From NCBI GenBank assembly GCA_041158165.1, contig JBEBBW010000001.1, positions 62,001 to 126,000 of the forward strand: a DNA stretch of 64,000 nucleotides, written 5' to 3'. Both the position numbers and the translations under genes were made by a program. This stretch comes from TMED14 sp041158165. GTDB lineage: Bacteria; Bacteroidota; Bacteroidia; Flavobacteriales; Schleiferiaceae. The notes below the pieces were generated by a model. It ran no database searches. It was not told the origin of the DNA and saw only the letters and a list, made by a program, of their open reading frames with translations. This document shows positions 33,735-42,676 of this stretch, one piece after another (position 1 is the stretch's first letter; each line of letters starts with the position of its first letter).

Positions 33735-33742
33735 TACTTTTG
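33735..33742 (+). promoter_or_regulatory. -7 element TACTTTTG of the dcw operon
   Basis: A perfect TAnnTTTG match, 23 bases before the mraZ ATG and five bases downstream of the GTGGG repeats. Confidence 0.6.
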
Positions 33743-33765
33743 GTACAAGCAACTGCCAAAATCAC

Positions 33766-34236
33766 ATGAAATCCGTTCTCGGGGTATACGAATGCAGCAT
33801 GGACGCCAAGGGGCGCGTCTTGCTTCCTGCTGGGCTTAAGCGCCAGCTGGATTCGGCTGCCCACGAGGGTTTTGTGGTGAAGCGCAGCGTGTTCAGCCCC
33901 TGCCTCGAGCTGCACACTATGGAGCAGTGGCGCGGCATTTCAGAGAAAATTGGCAAGCTCAACCGCTTTGTGAAGAAGAACGCAGATTTCGTGCGCCTTT
34001 TTCACGCCGGGGTTAAAATGGTCGAACTCGACGCGTCGGGCCGCATTTTGATTGCCAAGGACCTCGCTGCGTTTGCCAACCTGGAGCGCGAACTCGTTTT
34101 TTCGGGCACGCCGTTCGGCGTGGAAATTTGGAGCCGCTCGGCGTACGAGGCGGCGGTTAACCCTTCGGACCTTGATTTCGCTCAGCTGGCCGAAGATGTG
34201 ATGGGCGGCCAAAACGGGGACCATGAGCTACCATAG
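33766..34236 (+). CDS. mraZ: Transcriptional regulator MraZ
   Basis: 156 residues from the ATG at 33766; the frame is open from 33718, but that is within the promoter. The two SpoVT/AbrB-like halves are visible: YECSMDAKGRVLLPAGLKRQL, and MVELDASGRILIAKDLAAFANLERELVFSGTPFGVEIW. MraZ binds GTGGG repeats upstream of its own gene, present here, and controls the dcw cluster. The 3' end overlaps rsmH by 14 bp. Confidence 0.95.
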   Translation: MKSVLGVYECSMDAKGRVLLPAGLKRQLDSAAHEGFVVKRSVFSPCLELHTMEQWRGISEKIGKLNRFVKKNADFVRLFHAGVKMVELDASGRILIAKDLAAFANLERELVFSGTPFGVEIWSRSAYEAAVNPSDLDFAQLAEDVMGGQNGDHELP

Positions 34237-35128
34237 CCCTGTTTTACTCGCCGAATGCCTTGATTTTTTAAACCTCCGTCCCGACGGGACCTACGTCGAC
34301 GCCACCTTCGGCGGAGGCGGGCACAGTCGGGCCATTTTGGAGCGCCTCGGGCCGAACGGCCGGTTGATCGCCTTTGATCAGGACCCCGACGCCCAGGCAA
34401 ATGCACTGAACGATGCGCGCTTTACCCTGGTTCCGCACAATTTTGAGCACCTCAAGCGCTTTTTGAAGCTGCACCGCGCACCGCTGGTGGATGGCATTTT
34501 GGCCGACTTGGGCGTGAGCAGCCACCAACTTGACGTTCCCGAGCGGGGATTTGCCCACAAGTTCGACGGCCCGCTGGACATGCGCATGAATCCCGAGGCC
34601 GGCCAACCCGCCAGCGAATGGCTGAATGAGGTCGGGGAACTGGAGCTCCGCAAGGTGCTCGCCGAGTTTGGGGACGTGGAGCGCCCTGCGGCGGTGGCCG
34701 CAGCCATCTTGCGCGCTCTTCCGATTTCCACCACCACCAAACTCAAAGCCGTACTCGAGCCGTTCAGCCAGCGCGGCCGGAATGCCAAGCTGCCAGCACG
34801 CGTATTCCAAGCCATTCGCATCGCGGTCAACCGCGAAATGGACGTGCTCGACGCCTTTTTGACGGACTGCGTGGACGCGCTGAAGCCCGGCGGACGGCTC
34901 GTCGTAATGAGCTACCACAGCCTTGAGGACCGCCGCGTGAAAAACTTGCTTCGCGAAGGCCGGCTTGATGGCGAGGCAGACCGCGACGACTTTGGACGCC
35001 GCCTAGTGCCGTTTACCCTTTTGACGCGCAAGCCCGTCAGCGCAGGCCCCGAAGAACTCGAAGCCAACCCCCGCTCGCGCTCCGCACGGTTGCGCGCGGC
35101 AGAAAAACTCGCTGTAAACCATGGCTGA
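34223..35128 (+). CDS. rsmH: 16S rRNA (cytosine(1402)-N4)-methyltransferase RsmH
   Basis: 301 residues. SYHSPVLLAECLDFLNL, YVDATFGGGGHSRAILERL (AdoMet site), ILADLGVSSHQLDVPERGFAHKFDGPLDMRMN and the tail LVVMSYHSLEDRRVKNLLRE are signature segments. It methylates C1402 of 16S rRNA. It overlaps both neighbours (mraZ 14 bp, ftsL 8 bp). Confidence 0.97.
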   Translation: MSYHSPVLLAECLDFLNLRPDGTYVDATFGGGGHSRAILERLGPNGRLIAFDQDPDAQANALNDARFTLVPHNFEHLKRFLKLHRAPLVDGILADLGVSSHQLDVPERGFAHKFDGPLDMRMNPEAGQPASEWLNEVGELELRKVLAEFGDVERPAAVAAAILRALPISTTTKLKAVLEPFSQRGRNAKLPARVFQAIRIAVNREMDVLDAFLTDCVDALKPGGRLVVMSYHSLEDRRVKNLLREGRLDGEADRDDFGRRLVPFTLLTRKPVSAGPEELEANPRSRSARLRAAEKLAVNHG

Positions 35129-35459
35129 AGCACCCAAGCGCGTCAACGTGACCTCGGTGCTGCGCGGGAGCTTTCTGGGCCACCCCTACGTAGTACGCAA
35201 CTTGCCGTTTGTCGCCTACCTCAGTGCACTGGGAATGATCGCGATCTTTTTGGCGCACCGCGCCGAGCAGCAGGCCCGCTCGATCAGCAAGCTTTCAGCC
35301 GAACTCAGCGAAATCAAGTCGGAATACTTGGAGGCAAAATCCACGCTGATGCGCATGGGCACCGAAAGCTCGGTGCGGGAGCGTGCGCAGTTAATGGGCC
35401 TGGTTCCGCCAACGAAAGCACCTGAACGCATAACCCTACCGAAGGATGACACCGAATGA
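35121..35459 (+). CDS. ftsL: FtsL-like division protein
   Basis: 112 residues, with one membrane helix (about 30-47, PFVAYLSALGMIAIFLAHR) then a heptad-like coiled coil (QQARSISKLSAELSEIKSEYLEAKSTLMRM) and ERAQLMGLVPPTKAPERI, the usual FtsL tail. FtsL forms the FtsQLB scaffold that activates FtsWI. Sequence identity in the family is low; position between rsmH and ftsI and topology carry the assignment. Confidence 0.85.
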   Translation: MAEAPKRVNVTSVLRGSFLGHPYVVRNLPFVAYLSALGMIAIFLAHRAEQQARSISKLSAELSEIKSEYLEAKSTLMRMGTESSVRERAQLMGLVPPTKAPERITLPKDDTE

Positions 35460-37446
35460 TCCGGAACGCCTGAATTCGCGTTGGGTCGCCGGGATTACGG
35501 CGATTTTGGCGCTTTTTGCGGTCGCGGTACTTGTGAAACTTTATGTGGTTTCGCTGCGCGACGGGGCGGAACTCCGCCTCAAGGGTCGGGACCGCGTAGT
35601 CCAGCAGCGCGAGGTTCCGGCGAGCCGAGGTAATATTTATTCTGCCGACGGCCAGCTGCTGGCCACTTCGATGCCGGTTTATGAGCTGCGCTGGGATGCC
35701 TCGGTCGTGGACCAGGAGCGCTACGACGAACGCATTCAAAAGACGGTGCTGGGATTAGCTCGGCTGCTTCCTGAAAAATCGGCCTCAGAATGGTTGGTGT
35801 ACTTGCGCGAACAGCACCGAGCCAAAAAACGCTACGCATTTATCGCTAAAAATTTAGGATTCAGCCTTTACCGAAAAATTAAGGAGCTACCGCTCTTCGA
35901 GGGCGGACCGTTCAAGAGCGGACTCATCGCCGAGGAGCGCTACACCCGCCTGATGCCGATGGGCATGCTGGCCCAGCGCACCATTGGCTACTGGCGCCCC
36001 GACGCGAAGGCGGGCCTCGAAGCCACATTCAACGAGGTGCTGGGCGGCCAAAACGGCCTTCGGTGGATGCAGCACTTTGGCAAGGGCCAGTGGAAGCCCT
36101 TGGAGGTGGAATTTGAAGTGGATCCGCGCGACGGCGCCGACATCGAAATCACGCTGGACACGCGCATTCAGGATATTGCGCACCGCGCCCTTCTTCAGCG
36201 ACTGGAGCAGTTTCAGGCGGACCACGGATCGGTGATCGTGATGGAAGTGGCCACGGGGAAAATCCGCGCCATGGTCAACCTCGGCCGCGAAGAGGGCGAT
36301 TCGGTGTACACCGAGCTGCGCAACTACGCCGTGTGGGAGCGCACCGAACCCGGCTCCACGTTCAAGTTTGCCGCCTTGCTGGCCGCCCTTGAAGACGGTA
36401 TCGTTGACACGGCTACGCGGGTCGATACCGACGGCGGGGTGTACGTCGTCCACGGGAAGAAGGTAAACGATTCCCATAAGGGAGGGTACGGCGTGATTTC
36501 ACTGGGCCGCGCGCTGGAAGTTTCGAGCAACACCGGGGTCGTCAAGGCCATTTACCCAAAGTACGCGGCAGACCCACAGGAATTTGTGGATCGGCTGTAC
36601 CAAATGGGCTTGGGCGAAAAGACCGGCATCGAGGTGAACGGCGAAAGCGCGCCGTTTATTCCAAATCCAGAGAGTCCGCGCTGGTCGGGCACCACGCTGC
36701 CCTGGATGATGTTCGGCTACGGCGTGCAGTGTACTCCGCTTCAAACGCTTGCGTTTTACAACGCCCTGGCCAACGACGGCAAAATGGTGCGGCCGCGGCT
36801 TTGGGAGCGCACGCTGGACCGCGGCCAAGTCGTGGCGGAGTCGGAACTCGAGTACATCCGCAGCAGCATTGCGTCGAAAGAAAACGTGATGAAGGTGCGC
36901 GACCTGATGGAAAAGGTGGTGATTCGCGGCACCGCGTCGAACATCAAGCTTGATTCACTGAAGCTTGCGGGCAAGACCGGCACCTGCCAGCTGGAATACT
37001 GGAATCCCGAGAAAATGGGCTACCAAGCGTCGTTCGCGGGCTACTTCCCGGCAGACAATCCGAAGTATTCCTGTGTGGTGGTGGTGTCGCGCCCGATCAA
37101 GAGCATGGGCTACTACGCCAACATCGTGGCGGCGCCCGTGTTTCAGGATATCGCACTCGGCATTACGCGCTTTATTCCCGACGACCGCACTCCGCCCAAG
37201 GGATACTGGAGCGACGGACTTGAAACGGCGGCCAGCAAGCAGTCTGCGAGCCAAAAGCAACGCATGGCCGAGGCTGAAGCCGCGCTGGAGCGCGGAAGCA
37301 TGCCTAACTGGACGGGCTGGAAGGCCACCGACGCCCTGCACCTGCTGGAGCGCTATGGGTATTCCGTGCAGACCAGGGGAAATGGCCGAGTGCAGTCGTG
37401 GGTACCTGGCGGCGGACGCAAAACCATTACGCTGATTTTAGGATGA
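35446..37446 (+). CDS. ftsI: Division-specific transpeptidase FtsI (PBP3) with C-terminal PASTA domain
   Basis: 666 residues. One N-terminal membrane helix (AGITAILALFAVAVLVKLYVV) is followed by the dimerisation domain opening with REVPASRGNIYSADGQLLA. The transpeptidase domain has SxxK in EPGSTFKFA, SxN in VSSNTG and KTG in LAGKTGTCQ. A C-terminal PASTA-like domain starts near MPNWTGWKATDALHLLERYGY. It cross-links septal peptidoglycan with FtsW. It overlaps ftsL by 14 bp and murE by ATGA. Confidence 0.96.
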   Translation: MTPNDPERLNSRWVAGITAILALFAVAVLVKLYVVSLRDGAELRLKGRDRVVQQREVPASRGNIYSADGQLLATSMPVYELRWDASVVDQERYDERIQKTVLGLARLLPEKSASEWLVYLREQHRAKKRYAFIAKNLGFSLYRKIKELPLFEGGPFKSGLIAEERYTRLMPMGMLAQRTIGYWRPDAKAGLEATFNEVLGGQNGLRWMQHFGKGQWKPLEVEFEVDPRDGADIEITLDTRIQDIAHRALLQRLEQFQADHGSVIVMEVATGKIRAMVNLGREEGDSVYTELRNYAVWERTEPGSTFKFAALLAALEDGIVDTATRVDTDGGVYVVHGKKVNDSHKGGYGVISLGRALEVSSNTGVVKAIYPKYAADPQEFVDRLYQMGLGEKTGIEVNGESAPFIPNPESPRWSGTTLPWMMFGYGVQCTPLQTLAFYNALANDGKMVRPRLWERTLDRGQVVAESELEYIRSSIASKENVMKVRDLMEKVVIRGTASNIKLDSLKLAGKTGTCQLEYWNPEKMGYQASFAGYFPADNPKYSCVVVVSRPIKSMGYYANIVAAPVFQDIALGITRFIPDDRTPPKGYWSDGLETAASKQSASQKQRMAEAEAALERGSMPNWTGWKATDALHLLERYGYSVQTRGNGRVQSWVPGGGRKTITLILG

Positions 37447-38900
37447 AGCTGCTGAAGAACTTACTCTATGGCGTGCGCCTGATGGACGTGCAAGGCAGCA
37501 CCAACTTGGCGGTGGAGTCGGTAACGACCGACAGCCGCAAGGTGCGCCCCGACAGCCTTTTTGTGGCGGTACGCGGCACCCACGCCGACGGGCATGCCTA
37601 CCTGGACCAGGCCGTGGCCGCCGGTGCTAAAGCCGTGGTGGTCGAGGAACTTCCGGCCCATCCTGCCCCGGGCGTTACGTGGATCGCCGTGGCCAACAGC
37701 GCCGAGGCCTATGCCCACATGGCCTGTTCGTGGTTTGACCACCCGAGCCAGTCGATGCAGGTGGTGGGAGTGACCGGAACGAACGGCAAGACCACGACGG
37801 CAACCCTTCTTTACCACATGTTCCAAAACCGCGGGGTAAAAACGGGACTCATCAGCACCGTCAAGGTGTGCTTCCACACGGCAGAGGAACCGGCGACCCA
37901 CACCACTCCCGACGCCTGGGTGCTGCAGGGCCACTTGGCCCGAATGAAAGAAGCCGGCTGCAAAGTGGTGTTTATGGAAGTCAGCTCCCACGGACTGGTG
38001 CAGCACCGCGTGACCGGACTGAAGTTTGCGGGCGCCGTGTTCACCAACATTTCGCGCGACCACCTGGACTACCATGAGACGATGGACAACTACGTGGCCG
38101 CTAAAAAATTGCTGTTCGACGGCTTGGCGTACGACGCTTTTGCGCTCGTGAATTCCGACGACAAGCACGGCGAGACCATGGTGCTGGACTGCGCGGCGCG
38201 CACCCTGACCTATGCGCTCAAGCGGCCCGCCGACATCAAGGTAAAAATCCTGGAATCGCACCTGCAGGGCACGCTGCTCAGCATCAACCAACGCGAATGC
38301 TGGTCGCAGCTCATTGGGGCGTTCAACGCCTACAACATGGCGGCGATGTATGGGGTGGCTATTGAACTGGGCATTCCTGCGGACGAAGCGCTTCAAGCTC
38401 TTAGCGCCGTGCGCAGCGTGGACGGCCGCTTCCAAAAGGTAGCTGGACCCGAAGGACGAATGGGCATTGTGGACTACGCCCACACGCCAGACGCCCTCGA
38501 AAACGTGCTGAAAACCCTTCAGGAACTCAACCAGGGCGCCCAGCAAATCATCACGGTGGTGGGCTGCGGAGGCGACCGCGACAAAGGCAAACGGCCCGAA
38601 ATGGCGCGCATCGCCGCAGACCGCAGCACCAAGGCTATTTTGACCAGCGACAATCCGCGCAGCGAGAATCCCGAGGCCATTCTCGACGACATGGAGGCTG
38701 GATTGGATCCCGTGCAGAAGCGACGCGCGCTCCGCATCAGCGACCGTGCCCAAGCGATCAAGCTCGCGGTGCAGCTTTCGGCCCCGGGCGACGTCATCCT
38801 CGTCGCGGGCAAAGGCCACGAAACCTACCAAGAAATCGCCGGAGTCAAGCACCCGTTCGACGACGTCGCCACCCTTAAAGACCAGTTTAACACACTGTAA
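37443..38900 (+). CDS. murE: UDP-MurNAc-tripeptide synthetase MurE
   Basis: 485 residues from the ATG at 37443 (overlapping the ftsI stop as ATGA); the open frame from 37398 is inside ftsI. The ATP loop is GVTGTNGKTTTATLLYHM. EVSSHGLVQHRV and FTNISRDHLDYHETMDNYVAAK follow. TSDNPRSENP holds the DNPR motif associated with meso-diaminopimelate as the amino acid added, so the peptidoglycan is probably of the mDAP type. Confidence 0.96.
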   Translation: MKLLKNLLYGVRLMDVQGSTNLAVESVTTDSRKVRPDSLFVAVRGTHADGHAYLDQAVAAGAKAVVVEELPAHPAPGVTWIAVANSAEAYAHMACSWFDHPSQSMQVVGVTGTNGKTTTATLLYHMFQNRGVKTGLISTVKVCFHTAEEPATHTTPDAWVLQGHLARMKEAGCKVVFMEVSSHGLVQHRVTGLKFAGAVFTNISRDHLDYHETMDNYVAAKKLLFDGLAYDAFALVNSDDKHGETMVLDCAARTLTYALKRPADIKVKILESHLQGTLLSINQRECWSQLIGAFNAYNMAAMYGVAIELGIPADEALQALSAVRSVDGRFQKVAGPEGRMGIVDYAHTPDALENVLKTLQELNQGAQQIITVVGCGGDRDKGKRPEMARIAADRSTKAILTSDNPRSENPEAILDDMEAGLDPVQKRRALRISDRAQAIKLAVQLSAPGDVILVAGKGHETYQEIAGVKHPFDDVATLKDQFNTL

Positions 38901-38903
38901 ATC

Positions 38904-40133
38904 ATGCTGTACGCACTGTTTGACCTTCTGAAACCCTACGACCTACCGGGCGCGGGACTTTTCAGCTACTTGACCTTTCGGGCGGCCCTGGCCATTCTGC
39001 TTTCGCTGACGATCAGCTTGGCGTTTGGGGGGCGACTCATCAAACTTCTTCGCACGCTTCAAGTGGGTGAAACAGTTCGCGACCTAGGGCTTGATGGCCA
39101 ACTCAGCAAGGCGGGCACGCCGACAATGGGCGGACTCATCATCCTGGCGGCCATTCTGGTTCCGGTCTTACTGCTCGCGGACCTCGGAAACATTTACATC
39201 CAGTTGCTTCTGCTGACCACAGTGTGGATGGGCGCGATTGGCTTCGCCGACGACTACATCAAGGTATTTCGCAAGAACAAGCAGGGCTTGCGCGGAATTT
39301 TTAAAGTCATCGGCCAAATCACCTTGGGCGTGGTCGTGGGCGCAGTCTTAGCCTTCCACCCCGACGTGACGATGAAGGAGGAAGTTCCCGCCACTGAACT
39401 CAAGGAACTTTATGGCGAAGTAGGCGGCGGAAAACCCAAGTTTGGCCCCGCCGAGCACCACCTGCGCACCACGATTCCGTTCATCAAGGAATCCACGTTT
39501 GACTACGCCGACCTCGTGTTCTGGACCGATGCCGCTGCGGAGTGGGCTTGGGTACTTTTTATTCCCATCGTGATTTTCATCATCACGGCGGTAAGCAACG
39601 GCGCCAACCTGACCGACGGGCTAGACGGCCTCGCAGGCGGGACTTCAGCCATCATCGCCTTCACGCTCGCCGTGTTGGCCTATGTGAGTGGATCGGTCGT
39701 GTTCGCCAGCTACCTCGACATCATGTACATTCCGATGTCGGGAGAGTTGATCGTGTTTGCAGCGGCCTTTTTGGGCGCCGCCATTGGCTTTCTATGGTAC
39801 AATACCTACCCCGCTCAAGTGTTTATGGGCGACACGGGCAGCCTATCCATCGGAGCCATCATTGCCGTTTTTGCCCTTGTGATTCGCAAGGAACTCCTAA
39901 TTCCCATCCTCGCCGGGATATTCTTGGTCGAAAACCTGAGCGTAGTCCTGCAGGTAGCCTACTTCAAGTACACCAAGAAGAAGTACGGCGAGGGGCGCCG
40001 CATCTTCTTGATGTCGCCCCTGCACCACCACTACCAAAAGAAGGGCCTTCACGAGTCCAAAATCGTGACGCGCTTCTGGATTTCGGGGATCTTCCTGGCC
40101 ATTTTTACCCTCATTACCCTCAAACTCCGCTAG
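38904..40133 (+). CDS. mraY: Phospho-MurNAc-pentapeptide translocase MraY
   Basis: 409 residues, about ten membrane helices. Motifs GKAGTPTMGGLIILA (as SKAGTPTMGG), GFADDYIKVFRKNKQGL, NGANLTDGLDGLAGG, FMGDTGSLSIGA and MSPLHHHYQKKG are all present. It makes lipid I from UDP-MurNAc-pentapeptide and undecaprenyl phosphate. It is longer than the E. coli enzyme because of a loop around residues 145-205, as is common in Bacteroidota. Confidence 0.97.
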   Translation: MLYALFDLLKPYDLPGAGLFSYLTFRAALAILLSLTISLAFGGRLIKLLRTLQVGETVRDLGLDGQLSKAGTPTMGGLIILAAILVPVLLLADLGNIYIQLLLLTTVWMGAIGFADDYIKVFRKNKQGLRGIFKVIGQITLGVVVGAVLAFHPDVTMKEEVPATELKELYGEVGGGKPKFGPAEHHLRTTIPFIKESTFDYADLVFWTDAAAEWAWVLFIPIVIFIITAVSNGANLTDGLDGLAGGTSAIIAFTLAVLAYVSGSVVFASYLDIMYIPMSGELIVFAAAFLGAAIGFLWYNTYPAQVFMGDTGSLSIGAIIAVFALVIRKELLIPILAGIFLVENLSVVLQVAYFKYTKKKYGEGRRIFLMSPLHHHYQKKGLHESKIVTRFWISGIFLAIFTLITLKLR

Positions 40134-40137
40134 TCCC

Positions 40138-41487
40138 GTGCGCGCTTTGTTACCTCATCGGATTGCCGTGCTCGGCGGCGGCGAAAGCGGCATCGGCGCG
40201 GCGCTGTTGGCCGCCCATCGCGGCGTGTCGGTTTTTTTAAGTGAGGGCAAGTCGCTCGGACCCGGATTCCGCACCGAACTCGAGGCTGCTGGCGTGGCCT
40301 TTGAGGAGGGCCAGCACAGCCTAGACCAGCTGCTCGCAGCCGAAGCCGTGGTGAAAAGTCCGGGCATTCCGCCAAGCCACCCCGTGGTGGTTGCGCTTAA
40401 GGAGGCCGGGGTACCCATCTGGTCTGACATTGAGTGGTTCTACCGAAACTGCCCTGCCAATGCCAAAATCGCCGCCATCACCGGCAGCAACGGCAAGACG
40501 ACTACGACCAGCTGGTTGGGCCACATTCTTCGCCAGGCTGGTGCCAACGTTCAGGTCGGAGGCAACATCGGCGTGGGCGCCGGCCGCTTGCTGCTCGAAC
40601 CAGATGCCGACATCTACGTACTCGAAGTGTCGAGCTACCAGCTCGAGGATTGCCCGAGCTTTAAGCCCGACGTGGCCGTGCTCACCAACATCACGCCCGA
40701 CCACTTGGACCGGTACGGAAGCCTCGAGGCCTACGCCGAGACCAAGTTTGCGATTGCCCAGCACCAAAGCGCCGACGACGCCTTTGTCTTCTTCGGTGAA
40801 GATCCCGTCAGCCGACGCTACCTCGAGCGCATAGCCGCAAGCCTCTACCCCATTTACACCTCAGAACCCGCGGAACTTCCCGCACAAGGTGCCGCACCTA
40901 TCCCACCTAAGTACCTCATTCGCACTGCAGATTCCGACATGACTATCGACGAACTCGCCCTACAGGGCAAACATAATACGTTCAATGCCTTGGCCGCGGG
41001 GCTATCTGCCCGACTGCTCCAGGTGCGCGACGAAGCCATCCGAGAATCCCTCGCCCACTTTGAGGGCCTTGAGCACCGCATGGAGTCTGTGGCCCACGTC
41101 GGCGGAATCCACTTCATCAACGACTCCAAGGCCACCAACGTCAACTCGACCTACTACGCCCTAGAGAGCATGACGACGCCTACCGTACTGATACTAGGCG
41201 GCGTAGACAAGGGAAACGACTACAGCGAACTGTTCCGCTTGGTAGAAAAAAAGGTGAAAGCCATCGTTGCCATGGGCACCGACAACCACAAAATCGTGGA
41301 TGCGTTTGAGGGTAGGGTACCCCTGCTTGCCCAAACGGGCAGCATGGAGCAAGCGGTGCGCACCGCCTACCAACTCGCCAGCAAGGGCGACACGGTGCTG
41401 CTCAGCCCCTGCTGCGCCAGCTTTGACCTTTTTCAGAACTACGAAGACCGCGGTCGCCAATTCAAAGCCTGCGTGCGCGCACTGTAA
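40138..41487 (+). CDS. murD: UDP-MurNAc-L-alanine:D-glutamate ligase MurD
   Basis: 449 residues from a GTG at 40138, four bases after mraY. IAVLGGGESGIGAALLA binds the UDP-substrate, and AAITGSNGKTTTTSWLGHIL is the ATP loop. LTNITPDHLDRYGS and INDSKATNVNSTYYALESM are conserved Mur-ligase segments. It adds D-Glu to UDP-MurNAc-L-Ala in the cytoplasm. Confidence 0.96.
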   Translation: MRALLPHRIAVLGGGESGIGAALLAAHRGVSVFLSEGKSLGPGFRTELEAAGVAFEEGQHSLDQLLAAEAVVKSPGIPPSHPVVVALKEAGVPIWSDIEWFYRNCPANAKIAAITGSNGKTTTTSWLGHILRQAGANVQVGGNIGVGAGRLLLEPDADIYVLEVSSYQLEDCPSFKPDVAVLTNITPDHLDRYGSLEAYAETKFAIAQHQSADDAFVFFGEDPVSRRYLERIAASLYPIYTSEPAELPAQGAAPIPPKYLIRTADSDMTIDELALQGKHNTFNALAAGLSARLLQVRDEAIRESLAHFEGLEHRMESVAHVGGIHFINDSKATNVNSTYYALESMTTPTVLILGGVDKGNDYSELFRLVEKKVKAIVAMGTDNHKIVDAFEGRVPLLAQTGSMEQAVRTAYQLASKGDTVLLSPCCASFDLFQNYEDRGRQFKACVRAL

Positions 41488-41490
41488 AAA

Positions 41491-42660
41491 ATGGAAGATC
41501 AAGGTTTTAGCAAGTACTTTCAGGGCAGCACCCAAGTGTGGGTGAGCCTGATTTTGCTTTCGCTTTTTTCGCTCCTCCCGGTGTACAGTGGAGGTGGCGC
41601 CTTGAGCTACTTCGCCTACGTGGTACTGAGCTGGGGAATTGCCTTTGTAATTCACCGCACCCCCTACCGCTTTTTTGGCAGCTTGGCCGGACTCCTCATG
41701 GTCGTCAGCATCGGCCTGCTTGCCCTCACCCTGGCCCAAGGGCGCACCATCGGCGGGGCGAACGCGAGCCGTTGGCTCAACATCTTCGGAGTCTCGTTCC
41801 AAACGAGTGCCATGGCCAACGTCGTGCTCATCATGTACGTCGCCCGGCAACTCGCCAAGCGCAAGGAGGAATGGACCTTTTGGCAATCCTTCCGCAAGGT
41901 GCTCTGGGCCATTTTTCTCACCGTCGGACTCATTTTGCCGGCCAACTTCTCGACGGCGGCCTTGGTCTTTTTAAACGCGAGCATAGTGCTTGCTTTGGGC
42001 GGATACCCGTTTCGCTACCTGCTTGGAATTGCGGGCATTGGCGCCGGATTCCTCGCTTTATTTGTTTCGGCCGTCCTCATTGCGCCCGACTTAATGCCCA
42101 ACCGCGTACAAACGTGGAAGTCCCGCATTGAAACGTTTGCCGGCGGAGGCAACGAAGACGACACCTACCAAACGACCACGGCCCAAACGGCCATTGCCGA
42201 AGGTGGAATTTTTGGCCAAGGTCCGGGCGCAGGCCTGTACAAGCACTTCCTGCCCCAAAACAACTCCGACTTCGTGTATGCCCTGATTGTTGAAGAATAC
42301 GGATTGGTTGGCGGCACGGTCATTCTCGCGATGTATGTCTGGCTGCTCTTTGCCGTGGTGCGGGTCGCCAAGCGCGCCAAGGACCTCTTCGGCAAGCTCC
42401 TCGCCCTGGGCATCGGCTATGCCATCGTGCTCCAAGCCTTCATCAACATGGCGGTCGCCACTGGCCTGTTCCCGGTCACCGGACAAACCTTGCCCCTGGT
42501 AAGTGCGGGCGGAACCTCCTTAGTCATCACCAGCACGGCCCTGGCCATGGTCATCGCCGTGAGCCGCGGCAAAGGCGACGGCCAAAACGTCGACCCCGAG
42601 CTCGCCGACGCGCTGGCCAACGACTGGAACGACGCCCCCGAATCCCCAACCAAAGCCTAG
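41491..42660 (+). CDS. ftsW: SEDS peptidoglycan polymerase FtsW
   Basis: 389 residues, about ten helices. NASRWLNIFGVSFQTSAMANVVLIMYVAR, DLMPNRVQTWKSRIETF, then NNSDFVYALIVEEYGLVG and GQTLPLVSAGGTSLVITSTALAMVIAVS are SEDS-family segments. With FtsI it builds septal glycan strands. The cytoplasmic tail is acidic. It lies three bases after murD. Confidence 0.94.
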   Translation: MEDQGFSKYFQGSTQVWVSLILLSLFSLLPVYSGGGALSYFAYVVLSWGIAFVIHRTPYRFFGSLAGLLMVVSIGLLALTLAQGRTIGGANASRWLNIFGVSFQTSAMANVVLIMYVARQLAKRKEEWTFWQSFRKVLWAIFLTVGLILPANFSTAALVFLNASIVLALGGYPFRYLLGIAGIGAGFLALFVSAVLIAPDLMPNRVQTWKSRIETFAGGGNEDDTYQTTTAQTAIAEGGIFGQGPGAGLYKHFLPQNNSDFVYALIVEEYGLVGGTVILAMYVWLLFAVVRVAKRAKDLFGKLLALGIGYAIVLQAFINMAVATGLFPVTGQTLPLVSAGGTSLVITSTALAMVIAVSRGKGDGQNVDPELADALANDWNDAPESPTKA

Positions 42661-42676
42661 CACCCTACTACCCACT

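Noticed and set aside
37461..38852. 463-codon minus-strand frame over murE, and similar long antisense frames over murC (43795-45105), cctransferases and rsgA
   Set aside because: High GC lengthens antisense frames. None has a family motif and all lie fully within well-supported genes.
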